DNA of 64,000 nucleotides from Drosophila persimilis (taxonomy: Eukaryota; Arthropoda; Insecta; Diptera; Drosophilidae), in NCBI RefSeq assembly GCF_003286085.1, contig NW_020825322.1:496001-560000 (forward strand), read 5' to 3'. Position numbers and translations under genes: made by a program. The number at the start of each line of letters is the position of its first letter. Positions within the stretch are counted from its first letter, which is position 1. The notes beneath the pieces are model-generated. The model searched no databases, was not told the DNA's origin, and saw nothing but the letters and a program-made list of their open reading frames with translations. Below, in pieces: positions 1-13,600 of the stretch.

Positions 1-3000
1 ACCCTTTTTTTCTGCAAAAGTGAGGTTGGGTTAGGTCAGGCGGCGGTGACGATCATTCAGGGGATCCCCATATGCCTTACTCTCCATGCTACTCTTTACA
101 GTAAAACTGTCTATATTTCTCTCCTTTGTACTCGTTTGTTTGTAATCTAAGTCCTATTCTAATGCTTTACACTTGAAAAGCTGATCTCTTTATGAGTCTC
201 CTGCATACCTCTTAGTTTAATTGACCGAATTTTTATTTTAAAATGCACATATAAAGGGCCAAAACGCTATAGTGATATGCGTTTTTTGTTTAACTAAACA
301 ATAGCTAAAAACAAGAACTAAATCCAGTCTCCGTTTCAACTTCAAGAGTAAATATTTATAATTTAAAAATACATATGCAATACATTTTTATATTTTGAAA
401 TTTCATTTCACGTCTTCATGGCGGCTCTTGATTAATGTTTTCAACTAGAGTTAATCCAAAGGCTATGTAATATTGTACATAGTCGTATATACCATACAGT
501 ATTGTATAGTCTATACTATATTGTACATACGCTTATATGCAACACAGTAGTGTATAGTCTTTGGGTAATTGCAACCTCTACCATTATGCCTCTGTGCAAA
601 GACACTCGTCATTTCAGTGGCCCTCTCTATTATATGATTATATTTGATTCCAATTAATTTATTAAAGAGTCTATGTCTTTAAGAGTAAATGTCCGACCGC
701 CAAATAGTTTCTGCACGTTGTAAATTCTTGATAAGGGGGGTTACGCCTCGAGGGTATATTTGTTGTTGCTTAAGCGAGTGAGACGGGGATTGGTGGACGA
801 GCGAGTGTGCAGGGGTCTTGCCCCCTTGTATTAAGAAAATTTAATTATATTTCATTTCACTAACTTTGTATTTAAATACCTCCTGTTTAAGGATGTCCTT
901 CTTTTTATGTATGTATGTATATGATTTGGAGCACAACAAATTTTATCAATTGCATAATGCATCAATGCAGCTGTCATAGAATTGATGGGTCGAAGTTTTT
1001 GTTTTTGAAGATAATAAAATTAAACTTTACCAAAACGTATCTGAATCGGATTGCTATATCAGGATATAAGAAGCTACGGATCTCCGAAGCTAAATTGTTA
1101 CCCTTCCTGTTTCTTCTTTTTCCAGCATCAAAGAACTTTCAATTTTAAATAAATGATGAGTGAAAATTTTTTTAGTATAACCTAGACTTTTCTTAGTTTT
1201 TCCTATTTTTCCGAGTCAAAGGGGCAATAACTCCCCCTACTTCTGCTCCTCCTTCACCATCACCCTCCCATCCCGGGCACTGTCATTTGGCATTCGTGAT
1301 CCTGATTAGTAAGCCAGGTGGCGGGCAGGCAGCCCAACCCTGGGCTCTGCAACCGAATCGGATTCTGAGAGGGGAGAGGAGGGGAGGGGAGTGGAGTGGG
1401 AATCAGAATGGGAATGGGCATTGGCATTGGCATGAGAACGGGAGCAGACTGCAGATCGAGTCAAAGGACAATGCCGAAAAAATTTGTAAAGGAAAAACGG
1501 CAACAAAAACAACAACATCAACAGAAACAAAAACACACGGAAAAAGGAGACGGAGACGGAGAGAAAAAGAAACACATGCCACGATTCAAATGGCATGCAG
1601 CGTGTCCCCGAATGTCCTGCGATCGTTTCATCCAACCCTCCATTTCATTTTTTCTTGCATTCGCCCTCCGTCTCTCCCTCCGTCTCTCTGGGTTTCGGAG
1701 TCTCTGTTCCTGGACTTTGACCCTGTGTCTTATGGTAATTTCTATGATTATTAATATTAGTCTCGGGGAAAAAGTGCATCTGTCCGAATCAGCTGCGGAG
1801 GGATCGGTATCGGATCTGCTGAGGTCCTACGAGTAGTACCACGTACATATGTGCAGTGAGACGTGCAAAGTTAAAAGCGCCCCGAGGATCGTTATGTAAA
1901 TATATGTATGCACAAACATATATAAAAGAAATGGGTGACCAGACCAGACCAGACCAGGGGGTTGCATTGCCCATATGCATATGAATATGCTCTCGGATGA
2001 ATCATGGCAGCTCCTGTTCCTGTTCCCGTTCCCGTTCCTGCCCCGAGCTGTACTGTCTCCTAGACTAGACTTTTTGGGCGCATTCCCGGGACTTGGCTAT
2101 ACGAAAGCACTCGCTTAAGGGTGGGCCACGCCTACCTATTCCCTATGCAACGGCTGTTTTGTATGTGCGTGTCCCTCCCTTTCACTCGACTACACTCCAC
2201 TTCACGTCACGTCATTCCACTCCCATCTGAGGCCATTCCCCTCCCCAGGCCTTTACATTCTCCCCTGCATTATTGTAATCTTGTGTTGGTTCTGCTTTTT
2301 TAATCCCGCATTGTTGTAATATTCTGTTGTTGTTTTATTTTGGCCGGATTAGGCAACCCTTTTCACCGGACACGAAAATTATTGCCTACTGTTTGGGGTT
2401 GGGGTAGGGTAGGAGTTGGGTACCGGTAAAAGAAGCTGCGCTGGAGCGAGATAGAGCCGTGTATATATAGTACATATATGGGGTGTAGAGGATATGTAGT
2501 TCAAGAGAGAAAGAGCCAACATCAAGCACGTGACGTCTATTAGCTATCTCTGTGATCTCTGTCGCCTTGTGTCAGAAAAATTAGATATTAGATCGGAACT
2601 AAGCTGAATTTATGTTTTATATTTGAATATACATATATATACAGTAGAATCTCACAAATTAAAAAACACTTTGTTGGTTGTCCTCGGGTTGTTCTAATTT
2701 CTGGACATGTTTTTTTTATGCACAGAAAATGATTTATTTTTATTTTTTACTAAAAATAATAGCAAAAAACTTCCATAAATAAGAACTACACGTTCTTAAA
2801 AACTCTAATGTATCTGTTAAATATACGCATTACCGATCAACGCACAGTCGAAACGGCTAAGTTTAGAAAGCTTGAAATTACCCCGTAGAGGACAAGGTTT
2901 TATGACAATATATCATCTATAAACACGTGTGGTGCACTCTGCATTTGAATTAGATAAAAACCTATGTATTAAATAAAGTGTATGTATGTATATCTTGATT

Positions 3001-3940
3001 ACTGCGGGGAAAGTTGCGGCGTGCTTTTGTACATATGGATATACATATGTATGTACTCATACATACATGCATAATTATATTCCTTGCAAACAAAACACTT
3101 GCGACGCCGATCTGTCTGAGTTCGCATCCGCATCTCCGGTATCGCCGTCGCCCTCGCCCTCGTCGTCGTTGCCCAAAAAAGGGCGAAAACCACCCCCCAG
3201 GAGCAGGACAATTTTTATTGTATTTCGCGAGCCCGTTCAGTCCGTGAATTCGAACAGGAACAGGCTAGCCGTGGCCTGAAAACAGGGTAGCGCGACCATA
3301 AAAATCAGCACATGGAAATGGGTGGGGGCCACGAACAGGAAGTACATAGGGGGAGGAGGATGTGTGTGTGTGTGCAAGAGAGTGCTGAATTAAGCACACG
3401 CACGCAATACGCGTGCACGCACGCCTGGATTGGAGTTGAAATTGAACTGCCTCTTGGAACTGGGTCCTGGCCGGGTGGTAGAGGGTGTAACATTCTAAAG
3501 CAGGGCGGAAACAACCCCAGAGCTGCCAGCGTTGGTGGTTGCTACACACACAGTCCCGTACCGCCGACATTGCAAAAACGAAAACGTACTCACGCCAAAC
3601 AGCCCTTAGCTACTGCTGCTGCTCGTCTCTATTTGGCAAGCATAATGGTCGCGTGCATCATAAAACGGTTGACGACCTTACTGGATCACGCTTAGAGAGC
3701 GTTGATTTCCAGCTTGGCCGATCTCCCCTAAACACATGTTTTGTATGCTCGAGAATATATAAAAATACATATAAAATCTTTGCAAAATGTAACATTAGCC
3801 AGAAAACTGATCGATCATTATATCGATAGGCCGACTTGCGGCAGCTCGGGCGGGAGAGCATTTTATATGTAATAATGAAATAATTAAAATGTATTACATA
3901 CTACAATATATGTATGTAAATACATTGCTGAAGGTCCTAG
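1..3940. other. Intergenic / upstream DNA, no gene seen
   Basis: AT-rich noncoding sequence with short CT, CA and AT simple repeats. Open frames here are short, low-complexity and often mirrored on the opposite strand (for example 1287-1754 against 1306-1635), which argues against coding. A DRE-type TATCGATA site lies at 3821-3828. The region probably contains distal elav regulatory DNA, but nothing in it proves that. Confidence 0.6.
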
Positions 3941-4107
3941 ATAGCTAGCAATTTGAAGCCGAATATCAAAATCAAGGAATATGAATGGTATTTTTCCGGT
4001 ATATTTACAGTATATTTTGACAACGAGAAAGTATATTTCGGTATATTTCTGAGGGTCAGAAGTATTTTACTTATTTTTATCGGGTATTTTTATCGATAAA
4101 TACACTG
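3941..4107 (+). repeat. Dispersed promoter-associated repeat, copy 1
   Basis: About 167 bp related to 36218-36385 (reverse) and 54194-54358. Shared blocks in order are a TAGCTA start, an AATATCAAAATC-AGGAATATG block, repeated GGTATATTT units, the string GGTATATTTCTGAGGGTCAG, a DRE (TATCGATA at 4091-4098), and a degenerate motif-1 end (TACACTG). It sits directly upstream of the inferred first elav exon. This is the most diverged of the three copies. Confidence 0.7.
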
Positions 4108-4221
4108 CTTGCCGCCTTTTGGGCGCCAGGGAATAGGAAGCAATATAAATTTTCCAAAATTGGCCTTGCCGCCTCAATCTTTTGGGCGCCGCGGACGAGG
4201 AAGCAACGTGAATTTTCCAGA
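4108..4221 (+). repeat. Imperfect tandem duplication, 57-bp period
   Basis: CTTGCCGCC occurs at 4108-4116 and again at 4165-4173. Each is followed by TTTTGGGCGCC, then GGAAGCAA and AATTTTCCA at matching offsets. This is a two-copy tandem module between the DRE-bearing repeat and the inferred first elav exon, so it may be core promoter or 5' leader sequence. Confidence 0.75.
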
Positions 4222-4229
4222 TTTCAGAA

Positions 4230-4445
4230 AAGTAGTTCCGACCGCTCCGCGCTGCCACCTAACAATCTCGTGCTCCATGTGTGCTCTTCTTGCAATTGAT
4301 TTTTTTTCTCGAATGTAGTGCAAAATAATAACAGTTGAAGAACTACAGTTAACAAGCAAGAAATCTCCAATCTAAAGTAACTAACGAAATCGAACGGACA
4401 CCCAATCCCGTGGCAATAGCAGCAGCAGCAGCAGCAGAAAGAAAT
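4230..4445 (+). other. elav: Inferred noncoding first exon of elav
   Basis: The sequence after the DRE/tandem module leads to a good splice donor, AAAT|GTAAGA, at 4445/4446. An (AGC)n microsatellite lies at 4418-4436. No coding frame of note is present. I infer a 5' leader exon of elav because the only downstream plus-strand gene is elav and a good acceptor follows at 6200-6201. The transcription start is not resolved. The upstream boundary given is approximate. Confidence 0.4.
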
Positions 4446-6201
4446 GTAAGAATCTCTTGGATACCGGACTCCGCTCTCGTCTTGTGCAACCTAAACGGGT
4501 TCTATCAAACAACAACAAAAACTGTGGCAACTACAAAGAAAACAAATTGCTAAACGAAAAATTGTTAAAATTGTTTGCCAAAATGAACGTGCGGCGCTGC
4601 ATAATTGTGCAATTATACACATATTCGAGTGTACACATGCATATGTACATATGCATGTATATATCCATGGTTTTTTCCCGATAGTGTGTGTTTCTGAGTT
4701 TAAAAATTTAAACAATGTGCAATTTGGCATACAACAAAAACAGAGGTAGCGTCAGAAGTTGAGGGAGAGATACAGAGAGAGAGATTGGGATTGAGAGTGA
4801 TCGTTTTTGGGCAGTGGGGCGCCTGGATAGATATCTCTCTCTCCCTCTCGCTCCCTCTACATAGTAGTAGTGGTGTAAAAATCTATTGCTAATGTGACGC
4901 TGCCATCGCTCAGTGTGCTGTGTATCTGTAAATGTTCTCTCTCCCAGTGTCTCTCTTTCTCGTCAGGGTATGTTAAATAGATGGTAGAACGGTGGGTGAG
5001 GGCAAGCAAGCTATGGTCCCCGGAGAGCCGGTACTGCCTTACCTTCTATTTAGCATGTCTTGCCTCGCATGTTTGTTTGTGTGGTTTGGCTGAGAGCGAA
5101 CGCCCGCTAGTGCTGTGAAAAGGGCGCAGCTAGCATATCGATTTTATGGTGCAAGGAGCATTGTACGGAGCCAGAAACAACAAAAAACTAAACGCTAAAA
5201 GTAGTAGACATTTTGTCCATTAACTGAAGTGGGTGTGTGTCGGGGCAGGAAGGTGAGGGCATTCGCAAAAGTGAAGAATATTAATAGTAAACAAAACGCC
5301 GGTTGCCATAAAAAGCAAAACGCCCATGTATGTACTGTAGTTGTACACATACAAACGCAACGCGTGGAAAACGCGCGGAAATTAAAACTAGAACAGTTTC
5401 AAGCAGCATCGGATCATCCATGTGCCCGCCGCAAATCCAGAGATTAACGCAGAACAAAAAAATGTTTCTCAAATTTAAGGCAAAAACAAAAGCAAGGCGC
5501 GTGCTTTAGTTACAACAACCACAAAATAAAACTTATAGATACCAAGTGCTTGTAAGTGTGTGTGAGTGGTGTCTCTCTCTGCGTGCCTGACTCGCTGTTT
5601 GTGTGCGTGCCATACTGTTTCGTTATAAAAAAAACTAATTTAAACCCACGCAGCCATATAGGTATACATGCATGTATACACATGTATGTATGTATAATAA
5701 CAATAGCAGCTGAGGCAGCCATACATTGTATTTTGGAAAGGAGTGTGTGTGGGAGGGGGAAGCTGGATGGCCACTGTTCCCGGCGTTCTTCTCTTCCCGC
5801 CACACACATCCTATGAAAATCAGTGCAGCAGCCACTGAGCAAAGGAGAGAGCGAGAGAGAGAGTAAGAGAGCGATAGTTAGAATCAGCATTAGTATTGAA
5901 ATATAGCAAAAATAGCAATCCATCCGTTTAGTGGAACAGAAATTGTATAACAACAAAAATATTTGTACCGCGATATATGCACATACATATGTACATACTG
6001 TATATACATTTGTTGTCGACGTTAATTTTTTTCGAGTGAAATGTAATTTTTCGTACTCCCAATATGTGTTTCCCCCCTCCCAATGGTGTGGTTGTAAATC
6101 GATAAAATCGATTACCGATCAAGCAAAGTCACACAAAAACAATGTACCGCTTCTTTTGTTTTGTTATTCTTTACCGTTTTTTTTGTTTTTGTTCACATCA
6201 G

Positions 6202-6502
6202 ACGGCAACAACGGCGACTTCGAGGAGGCCAGCGCTCATTTATTGGTCTTACAAAACTAAAAAAGGAAGAGAGGCCTGGACCAGTTTGAGAGAGGAAGAA
6301 GGAGATTGAACAAGAGGAGGCAGCGCCGTGTAGAGCGCAGGCGCGTAAATCCAGGATTCGAAGACCAGCGAGAGAAATAGAAGGCGCATATTAATTCCTT
6401 AATTATCTGGCCATCGAGCAGCCAAATACAAGCCCGTGGAATACCTCCCTCATCCCCAACACCCCTCAACGACCCGGCTGTAATCAACTAAACAGAAAAC
6501 AA
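6202..6502 (+). other. elav: Inferred internal noncoding exon of elav
   Basis: It begins after a strong acceptor (T-rich tract, then CACATCAG, AG at 6200-6201) and ends at the donor ACAA|GTGAGT at 6502/6503. Its last base is A, so joining it to the acceptor at 7955/7956 creates the ATG of elav. Several stop codons and no long frame show it is leader sequence. The 4446-6201 stretch before it would be an intron; I see no gene there. Confidence 0.45.
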
Positions 6503-7200
6503 GTGAGTATTTGAAGATGGGGAAGAAGAGAGGGTTTTCCTTTCTCTATGTATGTATAATATGTATGCATAAGTAAGAAAAAAGGACAAATTGCTGAAAG
6601 GGTGCGGTGCAGAAATTGCTGAAAAGATAGTTTGTGTCTGTGTGTGTGTTTGTGCGTTCATTTGACCTTTTGACTCTTTCGTCCTCATTCAAGAAAAGGT
6701 GCGAATTGAAATATTGAACTATGCAATGAGCGAATGTGAACTATTGGTTCGATTGATCTTCTGATCAGTTCCGATCACCAAATAGTTCATTGAACTGAGA
6801 CTGAACTTCCGTAAGCAACAGTCGTTACCGTTACCGTTACTGTTACAGCGTTGCCACATCCATGTAAATGTAACAGCGTGGGGTGGTAATGCTCGCTGCG
6901 TGCATTTAACCCTTAAGCAGCGGCAAGTTTCCTGTTTTTTTTTTTTGCAATAGAATTATTACAACTTGCTTCTTGGTCGGTTCTAAGGGTTGGTTTCAAC
7001 AGCGTTGCGCCAGCCTGCACACACACACACCGGGTCAAGAGCGTATAGGGTGGGTGGGGGCTATACGAGCACGAACGAACGAGCGGTTGCTCATTTTTCG
7101 CTGAAAACACAATTTTCGGCACTTTTCCTCTCTTTCATTAAGGGGTGCGCTTTTATATCCTTCCTTCTCTCCCGTATTACATAACTGGGTTGGGCAGGGA

Positions 7201-7629
7201 TATATAAAACTATGTGTGTGTGTGTGTATCCAGAAGGGGGAGAAAGAGCATTGAATGAAAGAGCCTGGTCAGGACCTGCTCCTGCGCTCAGTAGCATCGT
7301 GTGCCTGGTACGCAGCGGATCTGTTCTTGCAGCGGAAAAGAAACGAAACGGAAAGGAGAGGCAATTGCAATAGCAGCAGCAACAGAATTGAATCAAAAAG
7401 AAAAGACCACGCTAAAGGCAAAACCAAATCGAGGCACACGGCAAAAAGAAAGAATAACACAGAAAAAATCAAGGAAAAAGCACAAGCAAAAATTAGAAAA
7501 GTTATTTTCCACAGCGGCGAGGTGTGTGTTTGTGTTTGTTTGTGAGTGCTTTGGCCTCTGAGCAGCAGCGGGTCAGTGTGTGAGTGAGTGCGTGGGTGAC
7601 TGGTAGAAGAGAAGTGATAGATAGAACAA
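7201..7629 (+). promoter_or_regulatory. elav: Candidate alternative elav promoter and leader exon
   Basis: TATATAAAA lies at 7201-7209, and a consensus donor AACAA|GTAAGT ends a possible exon at 7629. Its terminal A would supply the first base of the elav start codon when joined to TG at 7956. An initiator-like TCAGT is at 7288-7292, too far from the TATA box to pair with it. Use as a promoter is inference; the donor itself is convincing. Confidence 0.4.
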
Positions 7630-7955
7630 GTAAGTGGGCCGCTGGGCGGCGCCAGTGAGCAAAGCTCCTTCAGCTAACCGTTAACCCCAGAGCTAACCCC
7701 AGGACCAGGGCTGAAAAACACGCCTTAAAGCGATTTACATCCCTGGTGGCACTCTAATATGTAGAACTAATAAGTAGAACTAACTAACCCCGTACTTAAA
7801 CTGTAGCTGTAGAACGACTAACACAACTTGCAAATGGTTTAATCTTGACATTTAACTACTCTTTCCATACGCCTTCCCCTGCGTTGGTCCCGCCATCGCC
7901 CCATCGTCACATCCAACTCAACTCAACTCAACCCCACCGATTGCCTCTCGCTCAG

Positions 7956-9457
7956 TGGACTTTATGATGGCCAACACAGGAGCCGCCGGCGGAGTGGACA
8001 CACAGGCGCAACTGATGCAGAGTGCGGCCGCTGCTGCGGCCGTGGCAGCCACTAGTGCAGCCGCCGCCCCGGTACAGAATGCGGCCGCTGTCGCCGCCGC
8101 CGCCCAGCTCCAGCAGCAACAACAGGTGCAGCAGGCGATCCTGCAAGTTCAGCAGCAGCAGACACAGCAAGCGGTGGCCGCGGCCGCCGCCGCCGTCACG
8201 CAGCAGCTCCAGCAGCAGCAGCAGGCCGTGGCCCAGCAACAGCAGGCACAGCAGCAGCAGGCGCAGCAAGTGCAACAGCAAGTCCAGCAGCAGCAGGCGC
8301 AGCAGGCGCAAGTGCAGGCAGTGGTGGCGCAGCAGCAAGTGCAGCAGCAGGTCCAGCAAACGGTGGTGCCCCAGCCGCAGCCTCCGCCGAACACCAACGG
8401 CAATGCCGGAGTGCCGCAGAACGGTAGCAACGGAAGCACGGAGACGCGCACAAACCTGATTGTCAACTACTTGCCGCAGACGATGACGGAGGACGAGATC
8501 CGCTCGCTTTTCAGCAGCGTGGGCGAAATCGAGTCCGTAAAGCTGATACGTGACAAGTCGCAGGTCTACATCGACCCGCTGAATCCGCAGGCGCCCAGCA
8601 AGGGCCAGAGCCTGGGCTATGGCTTCGTCAACTACGTGCGGCCGCAGGACGCTGAGCAGGCAGTCAACGTGCTGAATGGGCTCCGTTTGCAGAACAAAAC
8701 GATTAAGGTCTCCTTTGCCCGGCCCTCTTCGGACGCCATCAAGGGCGCCAATCTGTATGTTTCTGGGCTGCCCAAGACAATGACTCAGCAGGAGCTAGAG
8801 GCTATCTTCGCCCCCTTCGGTGCGATCATCACGTCGCGTATCCTGCAGAACGCCGGCAACGACACCCAGACGAAGGGTGTCGGCTTCATACGCTTTGACA
8901 AGCGCGAGGAGGCCACTCGGGCCATAATCGCCCTGAACGGCACAACGCCTTCCAGCTGCACGGATCCCATTGTGGTGAAATTCTCCAATACGCCCGGCAG
9001 CACCAGCAAGATCATACAGCCGCAGTTGCCCGCTTTCCTCAATCCGCAGCTGGTGCGACGCATCGGTGGCGCGATGCACACGCCGGTTAACAAGGGGCTG
9101 GCACGATTCTCGCCGATGGCTGGCGACATGTTGGATGTGATGCTGCCTAACGGACTGGGCGCAGCGGCGGCGGCAGCCACCACGCTGGCCAGTGGACCGG
9201 GCGGCGCCTATCCCATCTTCATCTACAATTTGGCGCCCGAGACCGAGGAGGCGGCCCTGTGGCAGCTATTCGGTCCCTTCGGGGCAGTGCAATCCGTGAA
9301 GATCGTCAAGGATCCCACAACGAATCAGTGCAAGGGTTACGGCTTCGTCTCCATGACGAACTACGACGAGGCGGCAATGGCCATCCGCGCCCTGAATGGT
9401 TACACTATGGGCAATAGGGTGCTTCAGGTCAGCTTTAAGACCAACAAGGCTAAGTAG
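7956..9457 (+). CDS. elav: Elav, neuronal RNA-binding protein (ELAV/Hu family)
   Basis: About 500 aa, recognised as Drosophila ELAV, the pan-neuronal nuclear RNA-binding protein that controls alternative splicing and polyadenylation. The first 140 residues are Gln/Ala-rich. Three RRMs follow: RRM1 from about 167 ([12 protein letters not shown]1 GYGFVNYV), RRM2 from about 253 ([11 protein letters not shown]1 KGVGFIRF), a hinge, and RRM3 from about 419 ([11 protein letters not shown]1 KGYGFVSM), ending NKAK. No ATG stands at the homologous start: genomic sequence reads GTGGACTTTATG. Because CTCAG precedes TGGACTTT, the start codon is inferred to be A from a 5' exon (7629 or 6502) plus TG at 7956-7957. 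ATG at 7964 is a weaker alternative. The CDS body is intronless. The polyQ tract is somewhat longer than the 483-aa D. melanogaster protein as I recall it. Confidence 0.97.
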
Positions 9458-10552
9458 GAGATGATCCCCGATCCGCGAGGATGGGAGGCCCGAAATTACA
9501 TATAGTCTACACTATATTTCCCACATCCGCAGTTCCCTTACGCCGCCTCCACCCCCCGCCCCCCTCACACACACACAACCTCACAAACACCACACTCACA
9601 CCAAGACACATATATAAATATGCATGGTATAACGGTAACTAAGCGCAACAAAGAGTATGTGTAAAACACACACGAAACCAAAAAACAAAAAAAAAAAAAC
9701 GAGAAAAGAGAAAGAAAGTGAATGCAAGAGAGCCCTCGTTGAAGGGTAGCAGGAGGTGGAGGACTGACACTGACTCTCTCTCAAGCGTCGACACAACGAA
9801 AGGGGCGGCCCATCCTTGTAAACCTTGTAAATCCTGAACACCCTGCAACCCGTAAAAAAAATCCCCCAAAAAATCCAATCCAAATCCCAAAGAATCATCC
9901 GCCAAAAAAACCGTTGCAATAGCAAAATTCTTCTTGTTTAGCATTTAAGTAAAGAATCATAAACTAAAACAAAACGAAACAGCTGAAGTGAGAGAGAGAG
10001 AGTAATACGAGTAGAAAGGAAAAGAAGGAGTAGAAGAAGGCATAAAGCATAACAAAGAAATCAACAAAACGAAGTAAAGCCCCCAAAGAAAACTTGAAGA
10101 AAATACATTTAATTCTAAAAACAAACTCCAAACTAGCAAAAGGAAACAAAAACAAGCAAACAATTTTAAAAATGTATTAACATTAAGTAAAACAGCAATG
10201 AAATCTTCCAAAACAAAACAAAAAAAAAACAAGCAAAACAAAAAACCAAAACTGGCAACAGGCAAGAAATCTGTTAGTAACACTCTAAAATTTTTCTACC
10301 ATTAGCGAGGAATATCGAGAAGGTACTAATAGAGTTCAGTGTCTAGGCTATATGATTACAATATAGGGCGTGTGTGTGTGTCCAAAGGACATCGGTTTGG
10401 CTTGAGGCTGCAGGGAGATTCTGGCAAAGTATTTGAAGATTCTATATAGTATATGTATACTCAACATGGAGGCTGCTACAGTATTACAAGAGAAACAAAA
10501 AGCTACATACTTAAGCGATGTGCAACAAAAAGTTCAATACTTCTAAATATAC

Positions 10553-10568
10553 GTATATATATATATAT

Positions 10569-10602
<34 letters not shown>
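10553..10602. repeat. AT/ACAT microsatellite
   Basis: Alternating AT with a short interior TACATACATAC run, inside the elav 3' region. Confidence 0.9.
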
Positions 10603-13600
10603 CTAATCGCATGATAGTTATATGTCTACCATATAGATATACACCTACATATACATACATATTTAAATGTGTATAAAAATTTACAAATTTTTTTAGTGCT
10701 TTTTTTGTGTGTTTCTTGACATTTAAAGAGGAGATTAGGGAGTAGAGAGATGTGAAAGATGAGAGGAAAGCCAGACCCAGATCAAGCTAAATTTGTGTCC
10801 TTTACACACACACAAGCAAAAACAAATACACACGAACACACACACACACACACATTATAGCAGTTAGAACTGTAAAAACTTGGCTAAAAAAAGAAAGAAG
10901 AAAGCAAGAAAGAAAAGCAAGAGTAATACAATAATTTATGCGCAAATTTGAAATGTTTTACTAAAGTAAATAATTGTTAGTGAATATTAATACTTAAACT
11001 ATGTCAAGTGTGTGCATGCATCTATATGGATATATGGATATATGATATATTTGATATATAGATATAGATACGTGCAACCTATATATATACATACATACTT
11101 TATCTAATGTATAGTTCAAGGAGCAAGTAAGCGTCGAATATTTGCTAAAACCACACAGTTTTTTTAGCGTTTAAACAAAAGACAAAAGCGTAGCACAAAA
11201 CATGAAAAACTATAAAAACTAAAAACTAAAAAACAAGTACAGCCACCACAAAAACAACAAAAAACCATTTTTATATGACAAAAGTTGAAAACAAAGAAAA
11301 TGAAACGGATAAAATTATGTATGACATAGGTGTAAACAAAAGCATTAGCAAAGCGTTTTCTCTAGCAAAGTAAGTTAAGCGAAAAGTTAATAGAAGTCAA
11401 ACGAGATGGGAGATCAGAACCCTACCCCTAGCACATCCACCCGTACTACCCCAAACCCCCAAAAACTTTTGCGTTGATTTATCATCAGTTTTATTCACTT
11501 GAGAACTTTTGTTTGCTTCTGTTGATTGTTAAGCGAGAGAGTGGACACACAAGAAGAACACAATTACACACAGATATATTGTAAGCCATATATGATTTCG
11601 ATTCTGAATTCTGTATTTCGATTAAGTTTTGTTTGATTTCTTTGTTTGCTTTGTGTATAAATCGGAAATGGAGGCTCCTGCATACGCATACCCCGAACAG
11701 ATCCATGAACAGAACCGAACCCATATCCTGACAAGAACGGACCTCATCCAAAATCCTACATAAACCAGACCCAGACCCGGACCAAACCAAACCTTAACCC
11801 CAACCCAAACCATGCATATTTATAACAATGTTTTGTGTTTTGATCTATATTGATTTCTTTATGAAACTATAGACCAGCCCCGCAAACGCCCCCGCCCCTT
11901 CCCCAACCAAAGAGAGTGCGCGAATTTGATTTCTCTCTCCCCGAATAGTGAAAATTATTAACTTAAGTTTTGATCAAAACCAAACCGAACCGAACAGAAC
12001 CGAATCCCTAGCAAGGAGGAGGAGGAGGTGGAGCCAATGAATTCTGCTTATGATTAATCTACCTAGCTCTATAGAATATATATATATGTTTACCATATAT
12101 CCCTAAATATAGTACCTTTTTTTTGTAACTGTAGGCCGAACAAGAAAAGGAATTTTTTTTTGTTTCTTTGTTTGTTTGAACAAAATTTGCAACAAGAAAT
12201 CTAGTCAGAAGAGAATGAAGAGAAGAAGATGATGATGGTGGAAGAGGAGCACCATAAAGTGGATGTAGAGAAGCTTGAAAGAATATTTGAGGCAGCAGTA
12301 AAGGATAGGAAAGAGAGAGAGAGTTAAATTGAAGATCAAACCAAAAGTACTAAGACAATTTATATCTAAAACTAAGCATAGCGAAATGATTGATTTATTG
12401 ATTGAGCCAAGCCCACACTTCCTCGTCCCTCAAAGCGCAGTAGAGAGCAAGCAAAAAAGTAGTGTAATGAGATTAAGTCCTTACACTCTTCTACTGATTT
12501 TTTGCTTGCTTGCTATGTCTGCCCTGCTATACATTTTTAAACAATCTGCTAGTTTATTTATATAGCACACGTCGCATAATACAGATATGAATATATAGTA
12601 TGTATGTCATATAGAGGAAAGTGCAATGCAATTATAAGAAATCCGTTTTAACTGAAGAATAATGTGCGTGATTTTTTAAAATTTGTATTCGTATTCATAT
12701 ACCCGTACATATATGTGAATATGTATCTATATATATCTTTGTATATGTGTTTGCTATATATATATATATTTGAATTAACCCATTCTTTACCTTACCTTAT
12801 CTATATGTATGCTTATTTTTTTGTCATCAATGATTTAATTAATTGTAATTTTTGTGCAATAGATTGCAACTTACGACAACAGCAACACATTTCATGCATC
12901 TCAATCTAACAATTACAAATTATAATTTCAGTAAGTAAAAAAGAAACAAAAATGAAGAAAAATGGGGATCAGAAAAATCAAAAAAAAAAAATAAGAAAAA
13001 ATAATGTGAAGGATACGAAAGGTGGAATCGGACGATCGGCAACGATCGTGCAGTTAAACCCCATTAATATTCTATAAAATCATAAAACAACAAGATCAAG
13101 TTATACTAGAAATCATTTTTTTTTCTGCGTGTAATTTTTACAAGTGTAAGCCAATTTTCTATGTACATTATGTCTGTTCAATCGGATATGCATATTATTT
13201 ATATTTATACCTCTCATACTTTTTTCTTTACGTATTTAAGTGAGCGAACAAACAACCGACGAGAAAGAACCGACGGAAACAAGAGCGGAAAACAGAACAA
13301 ACTTATTTATTGTATTTTTTATGAATTATGTAATTTAATGTAACGCAATTTGAGTTCGATATTCCTTTGATTTTCGACCAAAGCGAAGAGGAACCTGATG
13401 AAGGATATAGGATAATTCTACATACAAACACACACTTTGACACATACACACACACCCACACACGAACCCAAAAATGCAGCGGGAGAGAGAATATGGTGAA
13501 AGATGGAGGAGAAAGCGAGACCGCTATGTGGCACAACCAGATGCAACTCTGGACCAATGTTTCAATTCACTCGTTCCTCCAGCTATATCTTTTTCCCTCT

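Noticed and set aside
1287-1836. Overlapping plus- and minus-strand frames of 109-155 codons
   Set aside because: Low-complexity composition, frames open on both strands, no splice or promoter support and no recognised domain.
7952-8466. Long frames on both strands over the elav N-terminus (135, 145 and 105 codons)
   Set aside because: They are by-products of the CAG/GCN repeat tract, which stays open in several frames; only the Elav frame has homology.
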